Positions 1 to 9,383 of a DNA stretch of 64,000 nt are shown here, in pieces. The position numbers were made by a program, and so were the translations under genes. Positions within the stretch are counted from its first letter, which is position 1. Every line of letters begins with the position of its first letter. Source of the stretch: Neorhizobium huautlense (GTDB taxonomy: Bacteria; Pseudomonadota; Alphaproteobacteria; Rhizobiales; Rhizobiaceae); assembly GCF_030811685.1 (NCBI RefSeq), contig NZ_JAUSRF010000008.1:1-64000 (forward strand). Direction: 5' to 3'. The notes under the pieces were generated by a model. It had not been told where the DNA came from, searched no databases, and saw only the letters and a list, made by a program, of their open reading frames with translations.

Positions 1-48
1 TCGAGAGCCGTCTGTTCGGGAGCAGGTTTCTTCAACATGACCCAGTGA
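1..48 (+). other. possible 3' tail of an upstream gene (edge)
   Basis: The first bases can be read as the last codons of a rightward gene ending at TGA 46-48, just before a strong hairpin at 55-79. Other frames also stay open for a while, so the frame cannot be fixed and no product can be named. The only support is its position directly upstream of a terminator. Confidence 0.2.
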
Positions 49-54
49 ATCACA

Positions 55-79
55 AAACCCCTGGACCAGCCAGGGGTTT
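55..79. terminator. bidirectional hairpin terminator
   Basis: A perfect 10-bp stem, AAACCCCTGG (55-64) with CCAGGGGTTT (70-79), closes a 5-base loop. Read leftward it is followed by a TTTTG tract. It would end the leftward dehydrogenase gene or the rightward gene entering from the edge. Confidence 0.7.
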
Positions 80-92
80 GTCAGCAGTCTGA

Positions 93-120
93 GGGCCGCA
101 TCGCGCGGCCCTTTCTGTTT
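93..120. terminator. second hairpin terminator
   Basis: GGGCCGC (93-99) pairs with GCGGCCC (105-111) around a 5-base loop and is followed on the plus strand by TTTCTGTTTT. With the hairpin at 55-79 it makes a tandem terminator pair between convergent genes. Confidence 0.65.
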
Positions 121-124
121 TCGT

Positions 125-997
125 TCATTTCCGTTCCAGTCGCGCCAGCAGCGACGACGTATCCCAGCGATTGCCGCCCATGTCCTGCACGTCGCCATAA
201 AACTGGTCGACCAGCGCCGTGAGCGGCAGTTTTGCGCCGTTGTTGCGGGCCTCTTCCAGCACGATACCGAGATCCTTGCGCATCCAGTCGACGGCAAAAC
301 CAAAATCGTATTTGCCTTCGTTCATCGTCTTGTGGCGCGCTTCCATCTGCCAGGAGCCGGCGGCGCCCTTGGAAATGACCTCGACCACCTTTTCGATATC
401 GAGACCGGCCCGTTTTCCGAAATGAATGGATTCCGCCAGTCCCTGAACAATGCCGGCGATGCAGATCTGGTTCATCATCTTGGTCAATTGGCCGGAGCCG
501 ACCGGGCCCATCAGGCCGACCATGCGGGCAAAGGCGTCGATGACCGGTTTGGCCTTGTTGAACGTTGCCTCATCGCCGCCGCACATGACCGTCAGCACGC
601 CGTTTTCCGCACCGGCCTGTCCGCCGGAAACCGGGGCGTCGATAAAGCCGATATTTTTCTCAGTGGCGGCTGCGGCGAGTTCGCGTGCAACATCGGCGCT
701 GGCCGTGGTGTTGTCGATCAGGATGGCGCCGGGTTTCATGCCGGAAAGCACGCCGGTTTCGCCGAGCGTGACCGAGCGCAGGTCGTCGTCATTGCCGACG
801 CAGGTGAAAACGAAATCGGCATCCTTTGCCGCTTCCGCCGGTGTGGCTCCGGTCTTGCCGCCAAACTTTTTGGCCCAGTCTTCGGCCTTGGCGGCGGTGC
901 GGTTATAGACGGTGACGTCGTGACCGCCTTTTTGCTTAAGATGTCCCGCCATCGGGAACCCCATGACCCCAAGACCGATGAATGCCACTTTCGCCAT
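125..997 (-). CDS. NAD(P)-dependent 3-hydroxyisobutyrate dehydrogenase-family oxidoreductase
   Basis: 290 residues, the usual length of beta-hydroxyacid dehydrogenases (3-hydroxyisobutyrate, tartronate semialdehyde reductase, GarR types). The protein opens with MAKVAFIGLGVMGFPMA, the Rossmann dinucleotide motif GxGxMGxPMA. A substrate-binding DAPVSGGQAGAENG segment lies near residue 120, and a GQLTKMMNQ helix carrying the expected catalytic Lys lies near 170. The start was chosen because GGAGG sits 5 bases upstream; a longer reading to 1048 has no such site. It is a monocistronic leftward gene, divergent from the ssu operon. The true hydroxyacid substrate cannot be told from sequence; glyoxylate/succinic-semialdehyde reductase activity is also possible. 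Confidence 0.88.
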   Translation of the reverse strand: MAKVAFIGLGVMGFPMAGHLKQKGGHDVTVYNRTAAKAEDWAKKFGGKTGATPAEAAKDADFVFTCVGNDDDLRSVTLGETGVLSGMKPGAILIDNTTASADVARELAAAATEKNIGFIDAPVSGGQAGAENGVLTVMCGGDEATFNKAKPVIDAFARMVGLMGPVGSGQLTKMMNQICIAGIVQGLAESIHFGKRAGLDIEKVVEVISKGAAGSWQMEARHKTMNEGKYDFGFAVDWMRKDLGIVLEEARNNGAKLPLTALVDQFYGDVQDMGGNRWDTSSLLARLERK

Positions 998-1275
998 GCC
1001 AACCTCCAATGATGCGATGCTCCAAGGCTTAGAACAAACCGGGAGCATCGGGAAGCGTGCTGATGCGAAAAATCATTTTCCGAGAAGCGGTGTGATTGGC
1101 GAGATTAGGAGTTTCGCATTCCGACAGGGCCGGAATTGAGAAATGAAAACTCGCAAATGGGGTGTTTTTTGAAATGCGCGAATGTCGACCAATTCGATAG
1201 AGTATGGGAGCCTTTGACCATGGATGAGCCGCCGACGGTGATTGTTGCCGCGGGGTCGAACAGGGGATGGGTTCC

Positions 1276-2241
1276 ATGGTTACACGAAGGCAGACACTCG
1301 GGCTGATCGGTGCGGCAGCGGTTTCGACGGTTCTTCCGATCGCGGGCAAGGCGAAGGCGGCCGCGAAGGAATTGCGCATCGGCTGGCAGAAGAACGGCGT
1401 GCTGGCACTGGCGAAAAGCCAGGGCGCGTTGGAAAAACGTTTTGCCGATCGCGGCATCAAGGTGACGTGGTCGGAATTCACCTCCGGCCCGCCGCTTCTG
1501 GAAGCACTCGGGGCTGGTGCGCTGGACTTTGGCCCTACCGGCGATGTGCCGCCGCTGTTTGCGCAGGCGGCGCGCGGCAACCTGCTTTATGTCGGCACCT
1601 ATCGCGGCAGCGGGCAGGGTTCGGCCATTCTCGTCCACAAGGATAGCCCGATCCAGTCGGTGGCGGATCTGAAGGGCAAGAAACTCGCCTTCAAGCGCGG
1701 ATCGAGTGCCCATAACGTCACCGTCAAGCAGTTGCGCAAGGCGGGCCTGTCCTTGGCGGATGTCACCTCGCTCGACCTTGCGCCGCCGGATGCGGCCGCA
1801 GCCTTCAAGAACGGTTCGATCGACGCCTGGTCGATCTGGGATCCCTACACGGCGATTGCGGAGGCCGACCCGAACACACGGGTGCTGACGACAGCGGAAG
1901 GCGTGGTCGACAGCTGGAGCTATTTTCTCGGCAATGGCGATTTCGTCGCCGAAAATGGCGAATTGATCGTCGAGATCATCGACGAGCTGAAGAAGGTCGG
2001 TACTGCCGCGCAGAGCAATTTCGATGAGACGGTGAAGGCGATCGCCTCGATTACCGGCGTGCCGGAAAATGTGACCAAGGTGGTGCTGTCACGCCGTGGC
2101 GCCGATCTTGGGGCTGTCTCGACGCTGCCTGAAACGGCGATCGAATACCAGCAGGCACTGGCCGACGAATTTTACGATCTCAAGATCATTCCCCGCAAAC
2201 TCGATATCGCCAGCATCGTCTGGCGTCCGAAAGCCAGCTGA
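1276..2241 (+). CDS. ssuA: ABC transporter substrate-binding protein for aliphatic sulfonates
   Basis: 321 residues. The N-terminus [13 protein letters not shown] looks like a twin-arginine or Sec signal ending near KAKAA, so the product is probably periplasmic. The mature part begins [18 protein letters not shown] and contains the SsuA/TauA-type segment [17 protein letters not shown]. The family captures alkanesulfonates for import as a sulfur source. It is the first gene of a four-gene operon with the monooxygenase 23 bases downstream. I prefer ATG 1276, about 10 bases after AGGGG; an in-frame ATG at 1267 is almost touching that site. Substrate range within the sulfonates is inferred only from the neighbouring ssuD. 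Confidence 0.9.
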   Translation: MVTRRQTLGLIGAAAVSTVLPIAGKAKAAAKELRIGWQKNGVLALAKSQGALEKRFADRGIKVTWSEFTSGPPLLEALGAGALDFGPTGDVPPLFAQAARGNLLYVGTYRGSGQGSAILVHKDSPIQSVADLKGKKLAFKRGSSAHNVTVKQLRKAGLSLADVTSLDLAPPDAAAAFKNGSIDAWSIWDPYTAIAEADPNTRVLTTAEGVVDSWSYFLGNGDFVAENGELIVEIIDELKKVGTAAQSNFDETVKAIASITGVPENVTKVVLSRRGADLGAVSTLPETAIEYQQALADEFYDLKIIPRKLDIASIVWRPKAS

Positions 2242-2264
2242 ACCGTGCAGACAGGAGAACGACC

Positions 2265-3440
2265 ATGAGCAATCCAGCAAAACCGATCGACTTTCTGTGG
2301 TTCATCCCGACGGGTGGCGACGGCACCTATCTCGGTGGTTCCGAACTGAACCGGCCGCCGGAAAACCGCTATCTGCGTGAACTGGCGCAGACGGTGGACC
2401 GGCTCGGTTATTCCGGCGTGCTTTTGCCCACCGGCGTCTCCTGCGAAGAGTCATTCGTGACCGCCGCCTCGCTGGCACCGTTTACGGAAAAGCTGAAGTT
2501 TCTGGTGGCGATCCGCCCCGGAACGGCGTCGCCCGCTTATTACGCGCGGCTGGCGGCAGCACTCGACCGGGTGACGAACGGGCGGCTGCTGCTCAATATC
2601 GTGGTGGGCGGCAATCCTTCGGAACTTGCCGGCGACGGCATTTTTCTGGAGCATGACGAGCGTTATGCCCATGCCGAAGAATTCTTTCAGGTTTTCGAGG
2701 ATCTCGTCACCACCGGTCATGCCGATCTCGATGGCAAGCACATCAAGGCGAAGGGCGCAAAACTCGGTTTCCCGACCATCCAGCAGCCGCGTCCGCCGCT
2801 GTATTTTGGTGGATCGTCGGATGCCGGTATCGAGTTTTTTGCTGGTCGCGCCGACAAGTATCTGACCTGGGGCGAGCCGCCGGAGCAGGTGGAACAGAAG
2901 ATCAAGGCGGTGCGGGCGGCGGCTGAAAAGCAGGGCAGGGAGGTCTCCTTCGGCATACGCCTGCATTTCATCGTGCGGGAAACCGACGAGGAGGCATGGG
3001 AGGCGGCCGACAAGCTGATCTCGAAACTCTCCGATGAGACGATCGCCAAGGCTCAGGCGCATTTTGCAACTGAATCCGACTCGGTCGGGCAGCGCCGCAT
3101 GGCGGCCCTGCACAACGGTCGTCGCGACAAGCTGGAAGTCTCGCCGAACCTCTGGGCCGGTATCGGGCTGGTGCGTTCAGGTGCCGGTACGGCGCTCGTC
3201 GGTTCACCGAAAACGGTGGCGGCGAGGCTTCGCGAATATCAGGAGCTTGGCATCGAGACGGTGATCGGCTCCGGTTATCCGCATCTGGAAGAAGCCTATC
3301 GCGTGGCGGAACTGCTGTTCCCGGAACTCGGCATCGTGCGCGAAGAACAGCGGGCAGGCTTCGGCAACGAATTTGCTACGGCGAAACCGATCTTTGGCGG
3401 CGGCGGGCACGCGACCGTGCGTGCCGTTGCGGCATCCTGA
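2265..3440 (+). CDS. ssuD: FMNH2-dependent alkanesulfonate monooxygenase
   Basis: 391 residues, typical for SsuD (bacterial luciferase-like fold). It has the family N-terminus [17 protein letters not shown], the segment [15 protein letters not shown], and [17 protein letters not shown] around residues 110-126. The enzyme uses FMNH2 and O2 to cleave the C-S bond of alkanesulfonates into an aldehyde and sulfite in the cytoplasm. It lies between ssuA and ssuC, preceded by AGGAGA. No flavin reductase (ssuE) is present in the operon, so reduced flavin must come from elsewhere. The identification is secure because both the protein and its ABC partners agree. Confidence 0.95.
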   Translation: MSNPAKPIDFLWFIPTGGDGTYLGGSELNRPPENRYLRELAQTVDRLGYSGVLLPTGVSCEESFVTAASLAPFTEKLKFLVAIRPGTASPAYYARLAAALDRVTNGRLLLNIVVGGNPSELAGDGIFLEHDERYAHAEEFFQVFEDLVTTGHADLDGKHIKAKGAKLGFPTIQQPRPPLYFGGSSDAGIEFFAGRADKYLTWGEPPEQVEQKIKAVRAAAEKQGREVSFGIRLHFIVRETDEEAWEAADKLISKLSDETIAKAQAHFATESDSVGQRRMAALHNGRRDKLEVSPNLWAGIGLVRSGAGTALVGSPKTVAARLREYQELGIETVIGSGYPHLEEAYRVAELLFPELGIVREEQRAGFGNEFATAKPIFGGGGHATVRAVAAS

Positions 3441-3461
3441 TAACCGATGGAGGCTTGGCCG

Positions 3462-4400
3462 ATGACGACGATCGATACGTTTTCCGAAGGTCGAAAGCTG
3501 CGGCGGGCGACCAGTGGCACACCCAGAACTTTGACCGAGGGCACGCTGACCGAAGACAGGACGCAGGCTTCCCAAAACCCTCCCAAGGGCGCGGCGGACA
3601 GTGTGCAGGCAACAGCCGGGAAACCGGCTGGCCTGCGCACCATCTCGCGCGGGACATGGCTGCCTTATCTGGTGCCGGTGGGGCTGGTGCTTGTCTGGCA
3701 GGTCCTGTCGTCGACCGGCCTGATCTCCGACCGCATCATGCCATCGCCGGTGGCGGTGGTGGCTGCCTTCTGGGAGCGGCTGTTGTCCGGCGAGTTGGGA
3801 CGCGACGTTGCGGTCAGCGGCGCGCGGGCGCTGAGCGGGTTGTTGATCGGCGGCTCGATCGGCTTTCTGCTCGGCATCGCCAATGGCGTTTCAAAACTGT
3901 CGGAACAGTTGACCGATACCACCTTGCAGATGCTGCGCACCATTCCGCATCTGGCGATGATCCCGCTGGTCATCCTGTGGTTCGGCATCGGCGAGGAGGC
4001 AAAGCTGTTTCTCACCTCGCTCGGCGTGCTGTTTCCGATCTATCTCAACACCTATCACGGTGTGAAAAATGTCGATCGCGATCTGGTGGAGATGGGAAAA
4101 ATCTACGGCATGAGCAGCTGGTCGCTGTTCCGCAAGGTGATCTTTCCGGGCGCGCTGCCGTCGATCTTTGTCGGGCTTCGCTATGCGCTCGGCATCATGT
4201 GGTTGACGCTGATCGTGTCCGAATCGATCGCCGCAAATTCCGGCATTGGCTATATGGCCAATACCGCCCGCGAATTCATGATGACCGAGGTCGTGGTGCT
4301 GGCGCTGGTCATCTATGCCGTGCTCGGCAAGCTCGCCGATGTCATTGCCCGTGCGCTGGAGCGGTGGGCGCTGTCCTGGAACGCGGCCTACCAGGCCTGA
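3462..4400 (+). CDS. ssuC: ABC transporter permease for aliphatic sulfonates
   Basis: 312 residues. A long hydrophilic N-terminal stretch (about 65 residues) precedes TWLPYLVPVGLVLVWQVL, the first membrane helix. It is followed by about five more helices and the BPD permease EAA-loop region (DLVEMGKIYGMSSWSLFRKV, near residue 212). It forms the inner-membrane channel with SsuB as ATPase. The start at 3462 is supported by GGAGG 8 bases upstream; an ATG at 3447 overlaps that site. The cytoplasmic N-terminal extension is longer than in the E. coli protein; its role is unknown. Confidence 0.92.
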   Translation: MTTIDTFSEGRKLRRATSGTPRTLTEGTLTEDRTQASQNPPKGAADSVQATAGKPAGLRTISRGTWLPYLVPVGLVLVWQVLSSTGLISDRIMPSPVAVVAAFWERLLSGELGRDVAVSGARALSGLLIGGSIGFLLGIANGVSKLSEQLTDTTLQMLRTIPHLAMIPLVILWFGIGEEAKLFLTSLGVLFPIYLNTYHGVKNVDRDLVEMGKIYGMSSWSLFRKVIFPGALPSIFVGLRYALGIMWLTLIVSESIAANSGIGYMANTAREFMMTEVVVLALVIYAVLGKLADVIARALERWALSWNAAYQA

Positions 4401-4412
4401 GGAGAGATAATC

Positions 4413-5270
4413 ATGCCAGTCAGTTCCTATCTGCACCCGACCGCCATGGTGTGGGACGCGTTCGAGCTTCAGGAAAGAGCCTATTTTCCCGACGGCACCG
4501 AGGTGCGGCCGATTGCCGAGCCGCCGGTGTTGCCAAAGGCGCCGGCCGGACTTCGCCTGCGCGGTGTCGAAAAGGCATTCGGTGACAATCGTGTGCTGCG
4601 CGGCATCGATCTCGATGTGCCGGCCGGGCAGTTCGTGGCCATCGTCGGCAAAAGCGGTTGCGGCAAGAGCACGCTTCTGCGGCTGCTGGTCGGGCTGGAT
4701 GAGCCGACCGGTGGCGAGATCGATTTCATCGACGATGGTGGTGATCGCGTCGCGCCGGATGCGCGTATCGTGTTTCAGGAGCCGCGTCTTCTGCCGTGGT
4801 TTTCTGTGGCGGACAATGTTGCCGTTGGTCTGGGCGATGGGGTGCCGAAAGCGTTTGCACGGCGTGAGGCAGAACTCGTGCTGGAAGAGGTGCAGCTTTC
4901 CGAAAAGGCTAAGGAATGGCCGGCAAAACTATCGGGCGGACAGCGGCAGCGGGTGGCTTTGGCACGCGCGCTCGTGAGTAGACCGGGGCTGCTGGCGCTG
5001 GACGAGCCGCTTGGCGCACTCGATGCATTGACGCGCATCAGCATGCAGCAATTGCTGACAAGGGTCTGGCGGGAACTGGGTTTTACCGCCGTGCTGGTCA
5101 CGCATGACGTAACGGAAGCCGTGCATCTGGCCGACCGCGTGATCGTGCTGGACGAGGGGCAGGTGACGCTGGATCTTGCGGTGCCGCAACCGCATCCGCG
5201 CCACCATGGAGATCCGGAGTTGGCCTTGCTGGAGGGCCGGCTTCTGGCGGCTGTCCTCGGCGAAAGCTGA
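4413..5270 (+). CDS. ssuB: ABC transporter ATP-binding protein for aliphatic sulfonates
   Basis: 285 residues. All ABC ATPase motifs are visible: Walker [10 protein letters not shown] (79-87), Q-loop FQEPRLLPW, signature LSGGQRQR, Walker B LLALDEP and the switch His in LVTHDVTEA. About 45 residues precede the ABC domain, including [18 protein letters not shown]; this leader is not part of the core fold. The gene follows ssuC by 12 bases, with GAGGAGA before the start, and closes the operon A-D-C-B. It powers sulfonate import in complex with SsuC. No regulator of the Cbl/SsuR type is nearby. Confidence 0.93.
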   Translation: MPVSSYLHPTAMVWDAFELQERAYFPDGTEVRPIAEPPVLPKAPAGLRLRGVEKAFGDNRVLRGIDLDVPAGQFVAIVGKSGCGKSTLLRLLVGLDEPTGGEIDFIDDGGDRVAPDARIVFQEPRLLPWFSVADNVAVGLGDGVPKAFARREAELVLEEVQLSEKAKEWPAKLSGGQRQRVALARALVSRPGLLALDEPLGALDALTRISMQQLLTRVWRELGFTAVLVTHDVTEAVHLADRVIVLDEGQVTLDLAVPQPHPRHHGDPELALLEGRLLAAVLGES

Positions 5271-5289
5271 GGATAGCCGGACTCGTTGG

Positions 5290-5709
5290 TCAGAACGGCT
5301 TGAGAACCGCTAGGGCCACGATGATCACCGTCGATACGAGAATGATCGGCATGCCGGCACGCACGAAGGCCGGCGGATCGAGCTTGGGGTCTTTGGCCAT
5401 GCGGCGCATCCAGCCCTGCTGCATGCCGTGCAATGCCGACAAAAGCACCACGAACAGCAGTTTCGCGTGCAGCCAGCCATTGCCGGCAAAACCGGTATAA
5501 GCGAAGGCCAGCCACAGGCCAAAGATCCAGACGCCGGCCAGCGCCGTGGTGTTGACGATACGGTCGTATTTGCGCAGCACCTCGATGACGCCGGTGCGGA
5601 TGGCCGGCGGCACCATGCCGATGGCAAATGCGTTCACCAGCATGCCGGCAATCAGCACGAAGTCGGAGATCAGGTGCAGGGCCCTGAGACAGAGATAAAG
5701 ATCAGGCAT
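5290..5709 (-). CDS. CopD/HemJ-superfamily integral membrane protein
   Basis: 139 residues with four predicted membrane helices. LRALHLISDF near the N-terminus, WLHAKLLFVVLLSALHGM in the middle and the C-terminal VLKPF strongly resemble the HemJ (UPF0093)/CopD families, which bind heme or copper and include a protoporphyrinogen oxidase. It overlaps the upstream DinB-like gene by 8 bases (ATGCCTGA), so translation is probably coupled. The start is the ATG inside that overlap. It looks like a divergent paralogue rather than the main HemJ, and its biochemical role is uncertain. Confidence 0.7.
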   Translation of the reverse strand: MPDLYLCLRALHLISDFVLIAGMLVNAFAIGMVPPAIRTGVIEVLRKYDRIVNTTALAGVWIFGLWLAFAYTGFAGNGWLHAKLLFVVLLSALHGMQQGWMRRMAKDPKLDPPAFVRAGMPIILVSTVIIVALAVLKPF

Positions 5710-6274
5710 GGTCGGTTTCCCAGATAAGGGCCTCGGTAAAGCCGAGTTCGGCAAAATCCTGACGCCTAAGCGCCTGTTCTGCCGGATCGGCGGTAAAAAA
5801 CTCATCCAGCTGCGGCGGGCGAATCCGTGTTCCCGATAACATGGCATGCACCTGACCGCGATGGTGGATCTGGTGCTGGAAGAGATGCAGCAGGGTGCGG
5901 TCGGCTGTTTCCACTTGAATATGCGTAGCGCGCGGAATCCGCACCTCCGTTGCGAAGCCGTCTTCACCGAGGCATCGACAGTGGTCGATCAGGCGGTGGT
6001 CGGCGGCGCGTTGCTCGCGGTCGAGATCGGCAAAGGCCGGAAAAGGGATTTCCGGTTCGAAGGCGGTCGCTCCGATGCAATCGCCTTCGAGCGCGCTGAT
6101 ATAGAGCCAGTCGACGGTGAGGATGTGGTTGAGCGTGTGGATGATCGACGGAAAAAAGTTTTGACGCTCGGCGGCCAGCTCTTGTGCAGACAATTGCCCA
6201 CAGGCTTTCAGTAGCCGGTGATTGGCCCAGGCATTATTATAGGCCTGGGCGATAAAATAGCGCCGTATGTCCAT
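5702..6274 (-). CDS. DinB-family metalloprotein
   Basis: 190 residues. A four-helix DinB/YfiT-like pattern is visible, with metal-ligand histidines in SIIHTLNHILTVDW near residue 48 and in HLFQHQIHHRGQ near 134. Members are thiol-dependent S-transferases or damage-inducible proteins of unknown activity. The start was chosen for the strong GGAGGGGGAG four bases before ATG 6274; an upstream in-frame ATG at 6307 lacks a site. It is co-transcribed with, and overlaps, the membrane gene that follows on the leftward strand. Function beyond family membership is not evident. Confidence 0.75.
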   Translation of the reverse strand: MDIRRYFIAQAYNNAWANHRLLKACGQLSAQELAAERQNFFPSIIHTLNHILTVDWLYISALEGDCIGATAFEPEIPFPAFADLDREQRAADHRLIDHCRCLGEDGFATEVRIPRATHIQVETADRTLLHLFQHQIHHRGQVHAMLSGTRIRPPQLDEFFTADPAEQALRRQDFAELGFTEALIWETDHA

Positions 6275-6310
6275 CCAACTCCCCCTCCAACGCTTAGCCT
6301 TTGCCAAGGA

Positions 6311-7147
6311 CTATAACGTCAGTGTGCCGGATATGCAGGTGGTCACATTGCCGCCCACCCAGATATCGTCACCCACCTTATCGACATGGACACGACCGGC
6401 GCGGCCGAGAGCCGTGCCCTGTGCGGCGATGTAATGGTCCGGCGCGACACCGAAGCCGATCAGCCATTGGGCCAAGCCCGCATTGAGGCTGCCGGTGACC
6501 GGGTCCTCGTAGCCGTTGCGGGTGAAGGCGCGCACTTCGAACTGGGCGTCGGTGCCATCCAGATCGGGATCGAAAGGGCCGACGAGGCCGACGCGTGTGC
6601 CGGCGAGGATGGAATAGTCTGCCTTGGCTGCCAATACGTCGGTGCGCGAGGGCAGGAGAACGCCGATCCAGTCTGGGCCGTTTTCCACCCAGTTGCTGTC
6701 CCTGATCATCGCATCCGGCAGATTGAGGCCGCGCGCGATGCGCTCGACGATTGCCGGATCGACCGGGCCGGAGCGAACAAGCGGCGGGGCGGCGAAGGCC
6801 AATCGGTCACCATCACGGCGGATGCGCACGAGGCCGGCGCCGCATTCCTGCACGACTTCACCTTCGGGAGCGTTTTCTGCCTGGCTGAGCCACACATGGG
6901 CGCTGCCGAGCGTCGGATGGCCGGCAAAGGGCAGTTCTTGTGTCGGCGTGAAAATGCGGACGCGGTAATGCGCTTCCGGTGTCGTTGGTCGAAGCAGGAA
7001 GGTGGTCTCGGACAGGTTTGTCCAATTGGCGAAGGCCTGCATGTCGGCATCGGAAAGCCCATCGGCGCCGATGACGACGGCCAAAGGGTTGCCGCGCATG
7101 GCTTGCGCGGAAAAGACGTCGACCTGCTGGAAGGAAAATGTGGGCAT
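6311..7147 (-). CDS. PhzF-family isomerase
   Basis: 278 residues. The N-terminus FSFQQVDVFSAQAMRGNPLAV and the segment IFTPTQELPFAGHPTLGSAH (around residues 66-85) are diagnostic of PhzF/YddE proteins, with the conserved catalytic Glu in NLSETTFL near 46. PhzF in phenazine producers isomerises dihydro-3-hydroxyanthranilate. This gene stands alone with no phenazine genes around it, so it is an orphan member of unknown substrate. ATG 7147 is used; a GTG at 7156 is an alternative and neither has a clear ribosome binding site. It runs leftward, 36 bases upstream of the DinB-like gene. Confidence 0.82.
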   Translation of the reverse strand: MPTFSFQQVDVFSAQAMRGNPLAVVIGADGLSDADMQAFANWTNLSETTFLLRPTTPEAHYRVRIFTPTQELPFAGHPTLGSAHVWLSQAENAPEGEVVQECGAGLVRIRRDGDRLAFAAPPLVRSGPVDPAIVERIARGLNLPDAMIRDSNWVENGPDWIGVLLPSRTDVLAAKADYSILAGTRVGLVGPFDPDLDGTDAQFEVRAFTRNGYEDPVTGSLNAGLAQWLIGFGVAPDHYIAAQGTALGRAGRVHVDKVGDDIWVGGNVTTCISGTLTL

Positions 7148-7185
7148 GGGGATCACGGGAGTTGTTTCGGATAAACGGTGCGGCC

Positions 7186-7269
7186 GTCATCCTCGGGCTT
7201 GTCCCGAGGATCTGCAACTGCCTGTGATTATTGACGTGATTGGATCCTCGGGACAAGCCGGAGGATGAC
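7186..7269. repeat. RIME-type intergenic palindromic element
   Basis: The left arm at 7186-7212 and the right arm at 7242-7269 are inverted copies of about 27 bases with a single mismatch, separated by about 29 bases. Each arm also holds its own small palindrome (CCTCGGG-CTTGT-CCCGAGG in the left arm). This nested-palindrome form matches what is known of rhizobial RIME elements; the family name is from memory and not searched. It lies between cpdB and the PhzF-like gene. Confidence 0.7.
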
Positions 7270-7295
7270 GTCGGAGTTGATGATGCCGGAGGGTA

Positions 7296-9284
7296 TCAAA
7301 GCACCAGACGGAATTTGGCAAATCCGTTTTCGCCGTCTCCGGCATCCTCGATCTTTGCGCCCTTGACCGTTGCCGCATACTGGCGACCCTTCGGACCGCT
7401 TTCGAACACGGCAGTCGTATCGGCGAGCGGCTTGAACGACCAGTTGGCATCGGCCGACGGGTTGATCGTGCCCTGATCGACGATGTAGCGGACGATGACG
7501 TCGCGGTTGGTATCGGGGGCAACGAAGATGACCTTGTCGCCGGCGATCTCCGGGAATTTGCCACCGCCGCCGGCGCGATAATTGTTGGTGACGACCACGA
7601 ATTTCTGTGCCGGATCGATCGGCTTTCCATCGAATGCCAGATCGACGATGCGGTTGGCATCCTGATTGATCAGCTTGCCGTCCTTGTCGAAACGCACCGG
7701 TTGGCTGAGGTCGATCTGGTAGGTGACACCATCGATCACGTCGTAATTATAGGACGGGAACCCGGTATTGATTAGGACGGCATCCTTGGAGCCGGCTTTA
7801 ACCTGATTGAACATGCCGGCCGACATTTCCAGCCAGTTCTTTACCTGCGCGCCGGTGATGAGAACTGCCTGTACGGTGTTCGGGTAGAGATAGAGATCGG
7901 CGACGTTCTTGATGGCAATATCGCCGGCCGCGACATCGGTGAAATAGTCCGGGCCACCTCGGCCGCCGGCCTTGAAGGGAGCGGCGGCTGAGAGAACCGG
8001 CAGATCCTTGTATTCGCCGTCCTTCAGCATCTGCTTGATGTACCAGGTCTGTGCATTGGAGACGATCTGCACGGACGGATCGTCGGCCACCAGCGCGAAA
8101 TAGGAATAGAGCGGCGCGGACGTCTTGCCAACGGCGCGGCGGACATAGGCAAGTGTGGCATCGTGATCGGTCTGGGCTGCGGCCAGAACCTCGGACTTGT
8201 CCTTCACATCGGCCACGATCTTGCGGTTATCGTCGCGGTGATAGATCGGCCGGGCTTCGGAGGTGGAGGAGATGATCTTCCAGCTATTGCCGTCTTTTTC
8301 CAGCAGCAGGTCGATCAGACCCATATGCGAACCCCAGAAACCGGCCATGACGGCGGGCTTGCCCATCAGTGTGCCCTTCTTGGCATCTGCACCGGTTATG
8401 CCGTCAAAATCCTTCGGGCCGGGGAAAACCAGATGCTGGTGACCGGTGAAGATCGCATCGATGCCCTCGACACCGGCAAGATACAGCGAGGCGTTTTCCA
8501 TGCGCTCGCTCTGACCGGAGCCATCGATGCCGGAATGGGAGAGCGCGATGACGATATCGGCGCCTTCTTCCTTCATGACAGGAACCCAGGCCTTGGCGGC
8601 ATCAACGATATCGCGGGTCTGCGCCTTGCCTTCCAGGTTTTTCGCATCCCAGGTCATGATCTGCGGCGGCACGAAACCGATGAAGCCGACCTTGATCGGC
8701 GAGGTGGCGCCCGAACCGTCTCGGATCTGCTTTTCGATGATCACGTAAGGCTTGAACATCAGTTCATCCTTTTTCGGATCGGAGGCCAGCATGCCCTTGG
8801 TGAGGTTGGCACAGACGAAGGGGAAACCGGCACCGGCCAGAACCTTGTTCAGAAAATCGAGGCCATAGTTGAACTCGTGATTGCCCATCGTGCCGACATC
8901 ATAACCGAGCACGTTCATGGCGGAGATGACCGGGTGCTTGTCACCTTCCTTCATGCCGCGCTCATAGGCGACGTAATCACCGAGCGGGTTGCCTTGCAGA
9001 AAGTCGCCATTGTCGATCAGCATGGAATTGCCGGCCTCGGCGCGGATGCCGTCGATCAGCGAGGCGGTGCGGGCAAGGCCCAGCGTGTCGTTCGGCTTGT
9101 CGGCGTAATAGTCATAAGGGAAGACGTGGACGTGGATATCCGTGGTTTCCATGATGCGCAGATGCGCCTGATTGTTGGCGGCGCGGGCGGCGAATGGATG
9201 CAGGACCACGAGGGCCGAAGAAGCGGCAAAGCCGCCGATGAGGGCGCGGCGGCTGATGGGATGAAGACCGGACAATTGCGACAT
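7296..9284 (-). CDS. cpdB: 2',3'-cyclic-nucleotide 2'-phosphodiesterase/3'-nucleotidase, periplasmic
   Basis: 662 residues, normal for CpdB. A twin-arginine-like signal (SRRALIGGFAAS, cleavage near ARAAN) predicts export. The metallophosphatase motifs follow in order: TTDIHVH, DNGDFLQG, GNHEFNYG, LSHSG and GHQHLVFPG. The C-terminal 5'-nucleotidase domain begins near residue 380 and contains NNYRAGGGG, the nucleobase-binding region. The enzyme hydrolyses 2',3'-cyclic nucleotides and 3'-nucleotides to salvage phosphate and nucleosides. It is a single gene read leftward, with a RIME-like repeat just after its stop. Confidence 0.93.
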   Translation of the reverse strand: MSQLSGLHPISRRALIGGFAASSALVVLHPFAARAANNQAHLRIMETTDIHVHVFPYDYYADKPNDTLGLARTASLIDGIRAEAGNSMLIDNGDFLQGNPLGDYVAYERGMKEGDKHPVISAMNVLGYDVGTMGNHEFNYGLDFLNKVLAGAGFPFVCANLTKGMLASDPKKDELMFKPYVIIEKQIRDGSGATSPIKVGFIGFVPPQIMTWDAKNLEGKAQTRDIVDAAKAWVPVMKEEGADIVIALSHSGIDGSGQSERMENASLYLAGVEGIDAIFTGHQHLVFPGPKDFDGITGADAKKGTLMGKPAVMAGFWGSHMGLIDLLLEKDGNSWKIISSTSEARPIYHRDDNRKIVADVKDKSEVLAAAQTDHDATLAYVRRAVGKTSAPLYSYFALVADDPSVQIVSNAQTWYIKQMLKDGEYKDLPVLSAAAPFKAGGRGGPDYFTDVAAGDIAIKNVADLYLYPNTVQAVLITGAQVKNWLEMSAGMFNQVKAGSKDAVLINTGFPSYNYDVIDGVTYQIDLSQPVRFDKDGKLINQDANRIVDLAFDGKPIDPAQKFVVVTNNYRAGGGGKFPEIAGDKVIFVAPDTNRDVIVRYIVDQGTINPSADANWSFKPLADTTAVFESGPKGRQYAATVKGAKIEDAGDGENGFAKFRLVL

Positions 9285-9383
9285 AAAAATCTCCCCTGGT
9301 GCTTATCGAGGCAACCTAAGCGCAATTGCATGGGGTTGCATCAGTAAAATGACAGAGGGTTGGATAAGTTCGAATGCCGCCGT

